A stretch of 64,000 nt of DNA from an uncultured Methanobrevibacter sp. (GCF_902788255.1 NZ_CADAJR010000003.1:27166-91165), one strand, 5' to 3'; positions 1 to 8,037 are shown, counted from the stretch's first letter. The notes: a model not told the origin generated them from the letters alone. Numbers and translations are program-made.

Positions 1-710
1 ACACAGATTCTCCATCCCTCGCTGTCAACGCAGCACTGACCGCATACACCAAGTGCACATTTCATGTATCTTTCAAGTGAATACTGTGCAGGGATGTCGG
101 ATGCCTCAAGGATTTCAAATATTCCCTTCATCATTATTTCAGGTCCGCATACAAACCCATAATCATAGGAGTTGTCTTTAAGCAAATCCTCCAGACAATT
201 TGTTGCAAAACCCTTAAATCCAAAGCTTCCATCATCAGTACACGGATAAACCTTAACGCCCTTATCTTCTAGTGAATCAATAAACAAAACTTCCTCTTTG
301 GTTTGAGCTGCACTGATAACACTTACGTCATTGTTTTTTGCCAAATCATTTGCAATTGAATTCATTGGTGCCATACCAACTCCGCCACCGATTGCAATGA
401 CTTTTTTGCCCTCAAAGGAATTGTCAAATCCGTTACCGTAGCTTCCTCTGACACCAATCACATCGCCAACTTCAAGCTCATGCAACTGGGAGGTGAACTC
501 TCCAATGTTTTTAACGGTAATTGTAAGTTCATCATCATTGATTTGTGATATGGACATTGGTTTTTCATTGTTGAAGTTCCAAATCATCAGAAACTCACCG
601 GGATTAGGCTTTCCAAGTGTTTCAAAATCCCAATCGAACTTGAATGTCTTGATTGTAGGAGTCTCATCGATAATCTCTTTAATCTCTACGATTTTTGGTT
701 CGTTAATCAT
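1..710 (-). CDS. pyrK: Dihydroorotate dehydrogenase electron-transfer subunit PyrK (3' end outside window)
   Basis: PyrK is the iron-sulfur flavoprotein partner of type 1B dihydroorotate dehydrogenase. It passes electrons from the PyrD FMN through FAD and a [2Fe-2S] cluster to NAD in pyrimidine synthesis. About 236 residues are visible. They include a ferredoxin-reductase-like FAD domain, a glycine-rich nucleotide-binding stretch (IGGGVGMAPMNS) near the middle and the cysteine cluster CALGVCGQCC followed by a further Cys close to the edge. The reading frame is still open at base 1, so only the last residues are missing. The ATG at 708-710 overlaps the end of pyrD by 8 bases, so the two are translationally coupled. 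Identification is firm. Confidence 0.93.
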   Translation of the reverse strand, partial: MINEPKIVEIKEIIDETPTIKTFKFDWDFETLGKPNPGEFLMIWNFNNEKPMSISQINDDELTITVKNIGEFTSQLHELEVGDVIGVRGSYGNGFDNSFEGKKVIAIGGGVGMAPMNSIANDLAKNNDVSVISAAQTKEEVLFIDSLEDKGVKVYPCTDDGSFGFKGFATNCLEDLLKDNSYDYGFVCGPEIMMKGIFEILEASDIPAQYSLERYMKCALGVCGQCCVDSEGWRIC

Positions 711-1608
711 GCGCAATCCCCACCATTTCATCAATTGAAGAATAACCTTTTTCGGCCATGAACTTTTCCAAATCCTGATTGATCTTGGCGAATACCTCTA
801 CACCTTCATCCATGATTGCGGTACCTATCTGCACTGCACGTGCTCCGGCAAATATGAACTCCACAACATCGGCAAATGTGTAAACGCCTCCAACACCAAT
901 CAACGGAATGTCAACCGCCTCATAAACTGAATATACATTACGTATTGCAATAGGCTTTATTGCCTTACCGCTCATTCCGCCAAACTTGTTTGAGAGAACC
1001 GGCTTTGCAACATCTATATTGATTTTCATGCCCGGACCCAATGTATTGATCAAGGACAGACAGTCCGCTCCCGCATCCTCGCAGGTTTTTGCAATTTCTG
1101 TAATGTCTGTGACATTAGGTGTAAGCTTTGCTATGATCGGAACGTCGCTTGCATCCTTTGATGCTGAAACGATTGTATGTGACAAATCACAGCTCTGACC
1201 GATTGATGCGCCGTAACCGTCCATTGCGTGAGGACATGAAATGTTCAGCTCAATCATGTCAACAAGGCCCTGAACCTCACTGACAAGTTCTGAAAACTCA
1301 TCAGGTGTTGCACCGTAAATTGATGCTATTACGACATTGTTGTCCCTTTCGATTTTAGCCAATTCCTCTTTGAAGTTTTTAACACCAGGATTTGACAAAC
1401 CGATTGCATTTATAATTCCTCCATCAACCGCAACTGTTGTAGGGTTTACATAACCTGGATGAGGATTCAGTGAAAATGATTTAGATACAACTCCTCCGGC
1501 ACCGGATTTTAAAATCCAATTCATTGATGATGCATTGCTGCCCATAATCCCTGCAGCCAACATCAAAGGATTTCGAAATTCCACACCGCAAATATTTGTT
1601 TTTAACAT
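703..1608 (-). CDS. pyrD: Dihydroorotate dehydrogenase, catalytic subunit (type 1B)
   Basis: Oxidises dihydroorotate to orotate in de novo pyrimidine synthesis; cytoplasmic, FMN-dependent. The 301-residue length is typical of the family. Visible landmarks are the N-terminal NPLMLAAG strand, the NISCPH loop with the catalytic Cys at about residue 125 (class 1 enzymes use Cys; class 2 use Ser), the INTLGPGM segment and the C-terminal phosphate-binding GVGGVYTFADV and GARAVQIGTA loops. The neighbouring pyrK, downstream with an 8-base overlap, confirms the 1B type, which works as a PyrD2K2 heterotetramer. Confidence 0.96.
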   Translation of the reverse strand: MLKTNICGVEFRNPLMLAAGIMGSNASSMNWILKSGAGGVVSKSFSLNPHPGYVNPTTVAVDGGIINAIGLSNPGVKNFKEELAKIERDNNVVIASIYGATPDEFSELVSEVQGLVDMIELNISCPHAMDGYGASIGQSCDLSHTIVSASKDASDVPIIAKLTPNVTDITEIAKTCEDAGADCLSLINTLGPGMKINIDVAKPVLSNKFGGMSGKAIKPIAIRNVYSVYEAVDIPLIGVGGVYTFADVVEFIFAGARAVQIGTAIMDEGVEVFAKINQDLEKFMAEKGYSSIDEMVGIAHD

Positions 1609-1628
1609 AATATCAACTTTGTAATTAA

Positions 1629-2171
1629 TTATTTATTAGTCTTTGTAAATTTATCAATTATTTCTTGATATTTTTCATTCTGCAATTTTAAACTTATAAC
1701 ATTGGTCTTGTTTGATTTGACAATTTCCTCATTGGCCTTTGACAAGTCATCTATTATCTGGTCCTGTTTTTCAATGATCAAATCCTTTTGTGCCAATAGC
1801 TCCTCATATGTTTTAGAGATTTTTCGAAGCTGAATTTCAAGCTCCTCTGAGTTTGATTTGATTTGAGTTTTATAATCGTCAATCAATGACCTGAGATAGC
1901 GGACCTGGTCCTGCTTGTCCTCTATGATTTTATCCTTTTCCACAAGTTTTTCGGACAAATCATCCAGTTCCTTGATTCTTGCCTTGTCATAGTCGATTTT
2001 TGTATCGAGCTTATCCTCCAGATTCTTCTTTTCATACTTTAATCTGGTGGAATATAACTTTAACTTGTTAATCTCCTCATTTTTTGCATCGAGTTCCATC
2101 GACAGCTCATCAATTTCGGCATTTTTAAGTTCAATTTCGTTTTTCAAATCTCTAAAACTCTGTTTTGACAT
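1629..2171 (-). CDS. Coiled-coil protein of unknown function
   Basis: 180 residues, almost entirely charged and heptad-like (runs of E, K, D, L and I, with no Gly/Pro-rich folds, no Cys and no hydrophobic segment), so a long cytoplasmic coiled coil is predicted from end to end. No catalytic motif is visible. It lies 20 bases upstream of pyrD on the same strand and is divergent from nop5 across 63 bases. The start ATG at 2169-2171 has no clear ribosome site, so the transcript may be leaderless. I do not recognise a specific family; a structural or scaffolding role is only a guess from composition. Confidence 0.75.
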   Translation of the reverse strand: MSKQSFRDLKNEIELKNAEIDELSMELDAKNEEINKLKLYSTRLKYEKKNLEDKLDTKIDYDKARIKELDDLSEKLVEKDKIIEDKQDQVRYLRSLIDDYKTQIKSNSEELEIQLRKISKTYEELLAQKDLIIEKQDQIIDDLSKANEEIVKSNKTNVISLKLQNEKYQEIIDKFTKTNK

Positions 2172-2234
2172 GTTATTAATTTTTAAATTTCATCATAAAA
2201 ATACTTATTAAAAATAAAATGAATAAATTATCTC

Positions 2235-3386
2235 ATGGAATGCTATATAACTTATTGCGTTAAAGGTTTTTATGCTTTTGATAATGAAAATGAATTAATC
2301 TGTACGAAATTATTCCCAGAAGACGAAATAATCAATAGATTATCCGAAATTGACTCAAAACAAATTGTCACAGAGGAACTTGATATCATCAATGAAGTTT
2401 CTGCTGACTATGATGAGATTATCATCGAATCAAACAAAAGGCTGTCAGATTATGACAATGACAAAATCACAATCAAAACTCCAAATCGTGGCGGAGAATA
2501 TTTGAGAGCCAACTTTGAAAAGTTTGATTTGGACAATGATGAATTAAGCAGAATTTATCAGAATTTTGCAATATATAAAATCAAAAAGGAATCTGCAAGC
2601 GAGGACAAACACCTGATTCAGGCCATCAATTCCATAGATGAGATTGATGAAAGCATTTCAAAATTGATTGAAAGAATACGGGAATGGTATGCACTGTACT
2701 TTCCGGAAATGGACACAATCAAAAACAACGAAACCTACATCAGGCTAATCTCACAAAACAAAAGCAAAGAGGAAATCATAAAGGCAAAACCGGACGCATT
2801 CCCCGGTGACATCATAGATTTAGATGAGGACATAAATCCAATAGATTTGGAGATAATGAACAATTATGCCAAATCCATCCATGAAATGCAAAAGACAAGA
2901 AGGGATATCGAAGATTACATCGATGCAAAAATGGAATCACTTGCCCCCAACTTAAGGCTGTTGGTCGGATCCAGTTTGGGCGCAAAACTGATATCACATG
3001 CAGGAGGAATAAAAAGACTAGCAATGTATCCTTCAAGCACAATTCAGATTATGGGCGCTGAAAAGGCATTGTTCAGACATTTGAAAAGTGGAGACCGTCC
3101 TCCAAAATACGGTTTAATCTACCAGCACCCACAGGTTAGAGGTGCAAAATGGTGGAACAGAGGTAAAATCGCAAGAATGCTTGCCGGAAAAATATCCCTG
3201 GCGGTTAGACGTGACGTGTTTACAAAGACATTTGATGAAAATGTATCCAATGAATTTATCGAAAAAGTTGAAGAGATAGAAAAAAACAATCCTTTTCCAA
3301 CAAAAACAAGCAAAAAAAGAAAAGAAGAAAAGTCAAAATCCAAATCAAGGAAGAGAAAAGGTAAAAAGAAAAGGAAAAGGAGGTAG
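2235..3386 (+). CDS. Archaeal Nop5 (Nop56/58-like), C/D box sRNP core protein
   Basis: Scaffold of the box C/D small RNP that directs 2'-O-methylation of rRNA and tRNA: it bridges fibrillarin, L7Ae and the guide RNA. The 383 residues show the N-terminal fibrillarin-binding part, a central coiled coil (about 120-230) and the Nop domain with the signature GAEKALFRHLKSGDRPPKYG at about 275-294. A Lys/Arg-rich tail from about 350 onward is typical of these proteins. Fibrillarin follows after 3 bases, the conserved archaeal pair. The start ATG has no obvious ribosome site and may be leaderless. Confidence 0.95.
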   Translation: MECYITYCVKGFYAFDNENELICTKLFPEDEIINRLSEIDSKQIVTEELDIINEVSADYDEIIIESNKRLSDYDNDKITIKTPNRGGEYLRANFEKFDLDNDELSRIYQNFAIYKIKKESASEDKHLIQAINSIDEIDESISKLIERIREWYALYFPEMDTIKNNETYIRLISQNKSKEEIIKAKPDAFPGDIIDLDEDINPIDLEIMNNYAKSIHEMQKTRRDIEDYIDAKMESLAPNLRLLVGSSLGAKLISHAGGIKRLAMYPSSTIQIMGAEKALFRHLKSGDRPPKYGLIYQHPQVRGAKWWNRGKIARMLAGKISLAVRRDVFTKTFDENVSNEFIEKVEEIEKNNPFPTKTSKKRKEEKSKSKSRKRKGKKKRKRR

Positions 3387-3389
3387 AGC

Positions 3390-4031
3390 ATGAAAGTTTA
3401 TTTTAAGGATGGAAACGTTGCAACCCGCAATCTATGTCCAGGAACATCTGTTTATGGAGAGGAACTGATAAGTGAAGGTGAGGAATATAGAATATGGAAT
3501 CCTAGACGTTCAAAATTGGCTGCAGCCCTCCTGAACGGACTGGAAAATCTGGAGCTTGATGAGGCTTCAAAAGTGCTGTACCTAGGTGCCTCAACCGGAA
3601 CAACAGTTTCACACATTTCAGACATTGTAATTGACGGGAAAATTTATGCTGTTGAATTTTCACCGACAACAGCCAAAAAATTGGTTCAGCTTTCACGTCA
3701 AAGACTTAATATCGCTCCAATCCTAGGTGACGCCACCAAACCCAAAGGATATTTGAACCTTGTTGAAAAGACTGACTTAGTATATTGTGATGTTGCCCAG
3801 CCAACACAGACCGAACTGTTTATGAGAAATATGAACCTGTTTGCAAAGGATGATGGTGTCGGTCTTTTAATGATTAAAGCTAGAAGTATTGATGTAGTAC
3901 AAAAGCCCAAAAAGATTTTCAAACTACAAGAGCAAAAATTGAAAGAAAAAGGTTTTAAGATTATTGAAAAAGTCAAACTGGAACCTTACGAAAAAGACCA
4001 TATTGCATTTCTTGTAGAAAAAAATTTTTAA
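3390..4031 (+). CDS. flpA: Fibrillarin-like rRNA/tRNA 2'-O-methyltransferase
   Basis: Catalytic subunit of the box C/D RNP, transferring methyl from S-adenosylmethionine to the ribose 2'-OH chosen by the guide RNA. The 213 residues match the archaeal family. Visible features are the N-terminal NLCPGTSVYGE segment, the SAM-binding VLYLGASTGTTVSH loop at about 62-75, the acidic VEFSP position that binds the SAM ribose and the DVAQPTQ motif. The strong ribosome site AAGGAGGTAGAGC sits inside the end of nop5, so the two genes are translated from one message. The gene is followed by the perfect palindrome CCTCAATTGAGG at 4042-4053. Confidence 0.96.
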   Translation: MKVYFKDGNVATRNLCPGTSVYGEELISEGEEYRIWNPRRSKLAAALLNGLENLELDEASKVLYLGASTGTTVSHISDIVIDGKIYAVEFSPTTAKKLVQLSRQRLNIAPILGDATKPKGYLNLVEKTDLVYCDVAQPTQTELFMRNMNLFAKDDGVGLLMIKARSIDVVQKPKKIFKLQEQKLKEKGFKIIEKVKLEPYEKDHIAFLVEKNF

Positions 4032-4055
4032 ACAAAACGACCCTCAATTGAGGTA

Positions 4056-4383
4056 AATTTTAGGTAAAAAATAGTTGTAATTAATTTAAAAAATTACTAC
4101 AAAAAATGCTAAAAAGTATTACTTAGATAGCTTTTTATACTATAAAATTAAATATTATTATTGCTAATGCAAATAAAATAATAGTTCATTGAAACTGCCT
4201 TTAGGCTTATTCACTCTATTAGTCACTCCATTTAACTGAATCCTAAAGGCATGAACTACTTTTTAAATTTAACTGATTTTTAAGAGACTTTTTTTCAAAG
4301 ATTGTTTTAATGTTTTTAAACTAAAAAGTATTACTAAATTAAGCTTATAATCTCATATAGAATAACTGATTTTACCTAAAATT
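4056..4383. repeat. Imperfect element bounded by a 14-bp inverted repeat
   Basis: AATTTTAGGTAAAA at 4056-4069 is exactly the reverse complement of TTTTACCTAAAATT at 4370-4383. Inside lies the direct repeat CTAAAAAGTATTACT at 4109-4123 and 4321-4335, surrounding the hairpin. The layout resembles a miniature inverted-repeat element of about 328 bp, but I see no convincing target-site duplication. In such AT-rich DNA part of the match could be chance. Confidence 0.35.
4131..4270 (+). ncRNA. Candidate small RNA with long hairpin and its own TATA box
   Basis: A TATA-like CTTTTTATACTATAAA (4131-4146) is followed about 50 bases later by a hairpin. The 5' arm is AGTTCA plus TGCCTTTAGG (4183-4188 and 4196-4205, with a short bulge). 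The loop is about 36 bases, and the 3' arm is CCTAAAGGCATGAACT (4242-4257), followed by a T-rich run. There is no coding potential beyond a few codons. The strand is inferred from the TATA position. It may instead be part of a small mobile element, since repeats flank it. Confidence 0.4.
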
Positions 4384-4575
4384 AAAACCATCAAAAGAAA
4401 AACACCAAGACAAATTTTAGATTTTTTTGAAATTTACAAACGGAAAACAAAATTGATATGAAAATATAATCCAGATTTAAACCACAGATATGACATTTCA
4501 GTTTTGAAAAAATATTTCAGCAAGATCGCCATGACACTCAGGAAAAAAGTTCCATTATATGAAAAATATGATTAA
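4366..4575 (+). pseudogene. Decayed reading frame, possible transposase or other gene remnant
   Basis: One frame reads about 70 codons from 4366 to the TAA at 4573-4575, interrupted only by a TGA at 4459-4461. The predicted peptide is basic and protein-like (for example KRKTPRQILDFFEIYKRK before the stop and RYDISVLKKYFSKIAMTLRK after it). There is no start codon, no ribosome site and no recognised family. It looks like the C-terminal remnant of a gene that has been lost. Low certainty. Confidence 0.3.
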
Positions 4576-4683
4576 TTAAATTAATAGATTCAAATAAATT
4601 ATGACAAATAATATATTGCCAATTAAAAATAAATAGAATTATAAAATAAAATAAATGATTATAAGTAAGACATATAGATGAAC

Positions 4684-5307
4684 TTATAACTTTTTATAAA
4701 TTACATCAAAAATGCTTTTGGAAATCTCTCTTTTTGAAGCCAAAGGCACAGTTAAAACCTCATCATCAACAATCAGGACCTCGTTGTTGTCAGATCCGAA
4801 ATGACAATCATTTCTGGATATGTCATTGGCAATGACCAAATCGGTGCCCGCATTTTCAATCTGTCGCCTTGCACACTCAATGATTTCATCCTTTGAAATA
4901 TTGAATTCGGCCTTAAATCCTACCAGAAATATGTCCGGGTTGATTTTTTTAATCTGACGGATAATTTTGGTTGTAGGTTTCAGGTTTAAGTTCAGAGAAC
5001 TTGAAGAATCAATTTTCTTATCAGATTTTTGTCTGAATTCAAAATCAGAAACTGCAGCTGCAGATATGAAAATATCACAAGATGGAATCAATTTTAAGAT
5101 CGCATCATTCATCTCGGCACTGGTTTCAACACGAACAACATCAAAAACAGATGGAATTTCAACACTGACGTTAGCGACAACCAGTTTTAAATCGGCCCCT
5201 CGAATGTATGCTTCACGGGCAAGTGCCAAACCCATTTTACCGGAGGATTTGTTGGTGATTCCCCTGACGGAATCGATGGGTTCATAAGTACCCCCAAGAC
5301 TTATCAA
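4684..5307 (-). CDS. coaB: Phosphopantothenoylcysteine synthetase domain (CoaB half of a split CoaBC)
   Basis: Joins 4'-phosphopantothenate and cysteine in coenzyme A synthesis. The 207 residues carry the CoaB hallmarks: GGTYEPIDSVRGITNKSSGKMG at the N-terminus, the AAAVSDF segment and the Lys-rich KPTTKIIRQIK motif. The only local start is a TTG (5305-5307), which would cut off the first strand of the domain. The same frame can be read upstream through 5334, adding the typical KGKKIL lead-in, and it meets the coaC frame at 5333-5341 if one base is skipped. In most archaea CoaC and CoaB are one polypeptide, so this is probably the second half of a frameshifted coaBC rather than a separate gene. 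Confidence 0.85.
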   Translation of the reverse strand: MISLGGTYEPIDSVRGITNKSSGKMGLALAREAYIRGADLKLVVANVSVEIPSVFDVVRVETSAEMNDAILKLIPSCDIFISAAAVSDFEFRQKSDKKIDSSSSLNLNLKPTTKIIRQIKKINPDIFLVGFKAEFNISKDEIIECARRQIENAGTDLVIANDISRNDCHFGSDNNEVLIVDDEVLTVPLASKREISKSIFDVIYKKL

Positions 5308-5329
5308 AATCTTTTTACCTTTAATAGTA

Positions 5330-5842
5330 TCAGTCCTTTTTATGTAAATTAATAGTTCTTAAAGATTCGAGAACAATATCATCTTTAGAAGGGAATTTGG
5401 CTTTGCCTTCATCCATTCTAGGTTTTATAAAGGTTGCTGATCCTTCCTGCTTTATCTTATCAATATTTTCCTTGACCGCACGATACATTGAATCATGCAT
5501 TGAAGGAACAAAAATAATAGGGGTGTCGTGACCTTGAGCAGTAATTAAAAGAGTTGAGATGGGATTGTCGGCTATCTTATGTGCAAATTTGGAAATCGTA
5601 TTTGCAGTAGCCGGCGCAACCAGTATCAAATCTTCCTGAGAATATTTCACATGTTCAATTTTACCGGTGAGCCTGGTTACAACTTCATTACCTGTTGCAA
5701 ATTCCATAGCATTCGGATGAATGATTTCACATGCTGACTCACTCATGAAGCATTTGACTTCAGCACCATTTCTCCTAAGTTCACGAGCCAATTTAATTGA
5801 TTCGGTAGCCGCAATACTACCTGTAACACACAATATAATCAT
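5330..5842 (-). CDS. coaC: Phosphopantothenoylcysteine decarboxylase domain (CoaC half of a split CoaBC)
   Basis: FMN-dependent decarboxylation of phosphopantothenoylcysteine in coenzyme A synthesis. About 170 residues show the flavoprotein fold: ILCVTGSIAATESIKLAREL at the start, the PATANT flavin motif and the PSMHDSMY substrate motif. I place the start at the ATG 5840-5842, behind the ribosome site AGGTG. The frame ends in TGA at 5330-5332, right where the linker to CoaB should be, and CoaB continues in another frame. The run AAAAAGG (minus strand) at the junction is a likely indel site. Together the two halves have the length of a normal CoaBC. Confidence 0.88.
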   Translation of the reverse strand: MIILCVTGSIAATESIKLARELRRNGAEVKCFMSESACEIIHPNAMEFATGNEVVTRLTGKIEHVKYSQEDLILVAPATANTISKFAHKIADNPISTLLITAQGHDTPIIFVPSMHDSMYRAVKENIDKIKQEGSATFIKPRMDEGKAKFPSKDDIVLESLRTINLHKKD

Positions 5843-5850
5843 CAAAGCAC

Positions 5851-6402
5851 CTATGTGATTTTAATGTCGGATATAATATAATCGAATACATAGAGGTTTG
5901 ATTCGAATTTGTCCAGTGGTGCACTATACAATAAAACATATGCCTGACCACCCTTTTCAAACCAAACTGCCTTGTGTTCACGTTCAACACCATTCTCGTT
6001 GGAAGTGTATATGTACTCCAATGATTCCCTATCCCCAATGACAGAGGCACCTGAGGAAACCAAATTGAATTTGGAATCGGAAGCCATTGACTTATAAGTT
6101 GAATTCACAAAGGTATTGAAATCTCCTTCAATAGGCTTTTTCTCAAAGTTAATGTTAACCTGACCTATTCCTGCGACATCAATTGAATCCAATTTAGAAA
6201 TTGACATTATTGAATAATTTGAGGTTGCCTGTGAATAACCCCAATTAGAAGGATAATGAATTGTTAAACCTCCTTTTGACAACTCCAGAACCTCATTTCC
6301 ATTATTTGTACTGCTGGAATTATTTGCGGCGCTTACACATGAAACCAAAAATATTATAAGAATAATAACTACTATACTACCTTTTAAAATTTTATTTTTC
6401 AT
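5851..6402 (-). CDS. Secreted or lipid-anchored protein with PsbP-like fold (predicted)
   Basis: 183 residues starting with a classic signal peptide (short basic n-region, about 16 hydrophobic residues ending LVSCVSA). LVSC could serve as a lipobox, or signal peptidase could cut after VSA. A short Ser/Asn linker follows. The mature part (about 40-183) contains GLTIHYPSNWGYS and alternating beta-strand segments, which recall PsbP/MOG1-like extracytoplasmic domains common in Methanobrevibacter; that assignment is by resemblance. The ribosome site AGGTGAT precedes the ATG. It lies 8 bases upstream of coaC on the same strand. Function unknown. Confidence 0.7.
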   Translation of the reverse strand: MKNKILKGSIVVIILIIFLVSCVSAANNSSSTNNGNEVLELSKGGLTIHYPSNWGYSQATSNYSIMSISKLDSIDVAGIGQVNINFEKKPIEGDFNTFVNSTYKSMASDSKFNLVSSGASVIGDRESLEYIYTSNENGVEREHKAVWFEKGGQAYVLLYSAPLDKFESNLYVFDYIISDIKIT

Positions 6403-6422
6403 AATATCACCTATACAGAGGA

Positions 6423-7172
6423 TTATCCTCCATTTTCACCTTCGCTACCGCCAGAACCGTCACTGCTTCCTCCTCCGTCTCCGCCACTGTCATCACCTGA
6501 CGGTGTCGGTGAAGGACTAGGAGTAGGCGTTACATCACTACTTGATGAGTCTGAACTTGAATCCGAACTGGAACTTGATGAGGAATCAGTTGATGTGTCC
6601 GTTGTAGTCTCAGTAGTGGTTTCTACATTATCATTAGTATTGGCTGCAGTCTGATTGTTATTTGTATTACTAGTGTAATTTGCAACAGTATTATTAACAA
6701 CAGCGACAATTTCAGGGAATGCTGTATCTTGAACAGTGGCAACTGCTTCTCCACTGGCAACTGATCCGGTATCCAAATTAAAGATACCATAGGCAACACC
6801 TGCGGTAAATGCTACAATAAGTACTAGAATAGCAATAAATTTAAATGCTCCTCCGCCCACTGATGATTTTTTCTGCTTATTATACCTCACATCATCCTTT
6901 TTAGGATTTATGATATATTTCTGAACCAAATCCTGTTCCTGTTTTTTCCTATAATTGGCAGGTTTTTTACTTCTATTCTTATTCTTAGGAGCAGTTGATT
7001 TACCCTGCATAGATCTTATACGCCTGGTAGCTTCCATTGCATCAATTGAATTTAACTTATCTTCATATTTGGAACGGAAATATCTATACTTTTCTGAAGA
7101 AATCTTTCCAGAATTGTAATCTGATTCCAAACTGCTCATTACTTGAAGAAGTTTATCTCTTTCATCTGACAT
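6423..7172 (-). CDS. Membrane-anchored protein with coiled-coil head and Ser/Thr/Gly-rich tail
   Basis: 249 residues in three parts. Residues 1-65 are a helical, charged region of the SHOCT-like kind (SGKISSEKYRYFRSKYEDKL). Residues 65-105 form a basic linker, and residues about 108-130 a single membrane helix (FKFIAILVLIVAFTAGVAYG). After this the chain is disordered, with long Ser, Thr, Asp, Pro and Gly runs to the end. By the positive-inside rule the basic part is cytoplasmic and the low-complexity tail outside, where it could be glycosylated or pass through the cell wall. The ribosome site AGGGAGGGT is strong. It is co-oriented with the secreted protein at 5851. No enzyme motif is visible. 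Confidence 0.7.
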   Translation of the reverse strand: MSDERDKLLQVMSSLESDYNSGKISSEKYRYFRSKYEDKLNSIDAMEATRRIRSMQGKSTAPKNKNRSKKPANYRKKQEQDLVQKYIINPKKDDVRYNKQKKSSVGGGAFKFIAILVLIVAFTAGVAYGIFNLDTGSVASGEAVATVQDTAFPEIVAVVNNTVANYTSNTNNNQTAANTNDNVETTTETTTDTSTDSSSSSSSDSSSDSSSSDVTPTPSPSPTPSGDDSGGDGGGSSDGSGGSEGENGG

Positions 7173-7233
7173 GCCTACCCTCCCTGAAACTATTATGAAG
7201 TAATTTATATTAAAACAATAATTTAAATGTTAC

Positions 7234-8037
7234 CTAAAATTTAGGATATGAACCTAGAACTTTTAAAAAATAGGTATTTTCCCCAATTTCTTCAATAATA
7301 TCCTTAACCAAATCATCATCATTATGGCCTTCAAAGTCAACAAAGAACAGATATTTGCCCAAACCTTTTTTTGATGGCCTAGACTCGATTTTGGTCAGGT
7401 TAATGTCATTTTTTTGAAAGATTCCCAGAATATTGTATAACCCACCAGGACGATCCTCATAAATCGAAAATATAATTGAAGTCTTGTCACTGCCTGTGAT
7501 TTTGTGACTTTCATTTGACAATACTACAAAACGGGTAGCGTTATTGTCAGTATCCTGGATATTCGGCTCGAGAATTTCAAGACCATATAATTCCGCCGCC
7601 TTGGTATTTCCAATGGCAGCTTTTGACCTGTCCCCTATTATGCTTTTTGCAGCGTTTGCAGTACTTATCGCATAATGAGGCTGAAGCCTATGTTCCTGAA
7701 TAAATTCCCTGCATTGGGATATCGCCTGCTCATGAGAATAGACATCCTCAATATCTTCCATGACACATCCCGGATTTACAATGAAATTCTGATTTATCGG
7801 AATGATGATTTCATTAAATATTTTCAAATCATACTTGTGAGCCAATGAATCAAGTGTTATTCCAACAGGCCCCTCTATAGAGTTTTCAATGGGAACCACA
7901 CCGAAATCACATTCATTATTCTGGACACTTTCCATTACAGCAGGAATTGTACAATAAGAAATCAGCTCGTCGCCCAACATACTGGCGGCTTCATGAGTAA
8001 ATGTTCCGTTAGGACCTAGAAATGATATTAAAGTAAT
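7234..8037 (-). CDS. pheA: Prephenate dehydratase with probable AUU start
   Basis: Converts prephenate to phenylpyruvate in phenylalanine synthesis. The catalytic domain shows the NATRFVVL motif, and the C-terminal ACT regulatory domain shows PGGLYNILGIF and ESRPSKKG. The first ATG in frame (7978-7980) would delete the conserved N-terminal LGPNGTFTHEAA, part of the substrate site. Reading upstream gives 19 more family-like residues to an ATT at 8035-8037, which sits 7 bases after the strong ribosome site AGGGGG. There is no ATG, GTG or TTG in frame in between. I therefore call the gene from the ATT. It lies just behind the U-rich terminator of the CBS gene. Confidence 0.85.
   Translation of the reverse strand: MTLISFLGPNGTFTHEAASMLGDELISYCTIPAVMESVQNNECDFGVVPIENSIEGPVGITLDSLAHKYDLKIFNEIIIPINQNFIVNPGCVMEDIEDVYSHEQAISQCREFIQEHRLQPHYAISTANAAKSIIGDRSKAAIGNTKAAELYGLEILEPNIQDTDNNATRFVVLSNESHKITGSDKTSIIFSIYEDRPGGLYNILGIFQKNDINLTKIESRPSKKGLGKYLFFVDFEGHNDDDLVKDIIEEIGENTYFLKVLGSYPKF

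Larger units (their letters stand above)
4032..4683. other. 652-base gene-free region with hairpin, inverted repeats and a decayed ORF
   Basis: Between flpA (plus) and coaB (minus). I see no intact gene. It holds the palindrome CCTCAATTGAGG (4042-4053), a 14-bp inverted repeat (4056-4069 with 4370-4383), a 15-base direct repeat CTAAAAAGTATTACT (4109-4123 and 4321-4335), a TATA-preceded long hairpin (4183-4257) and a short decayed reading frame (4366-4575). The last hundred bases are plain AT-rich sequence. Confidence 0.7.

Noticed and set aside
493..738. Plus-strand open frame opposite pyrK/pyrD and many similar antisense frames across the window
   Set aside because: They lie opposite firmly identified genes, have no ribosome sites and translate to Ser/Leu-rich shadow sequence.
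4032..4683. tRNA or rRNA gene in the gene-free stretch
   Set aside because: No T-loop GGTTCRA-type motif or cloverleaf arms could be found here or in the other intergenic regions.
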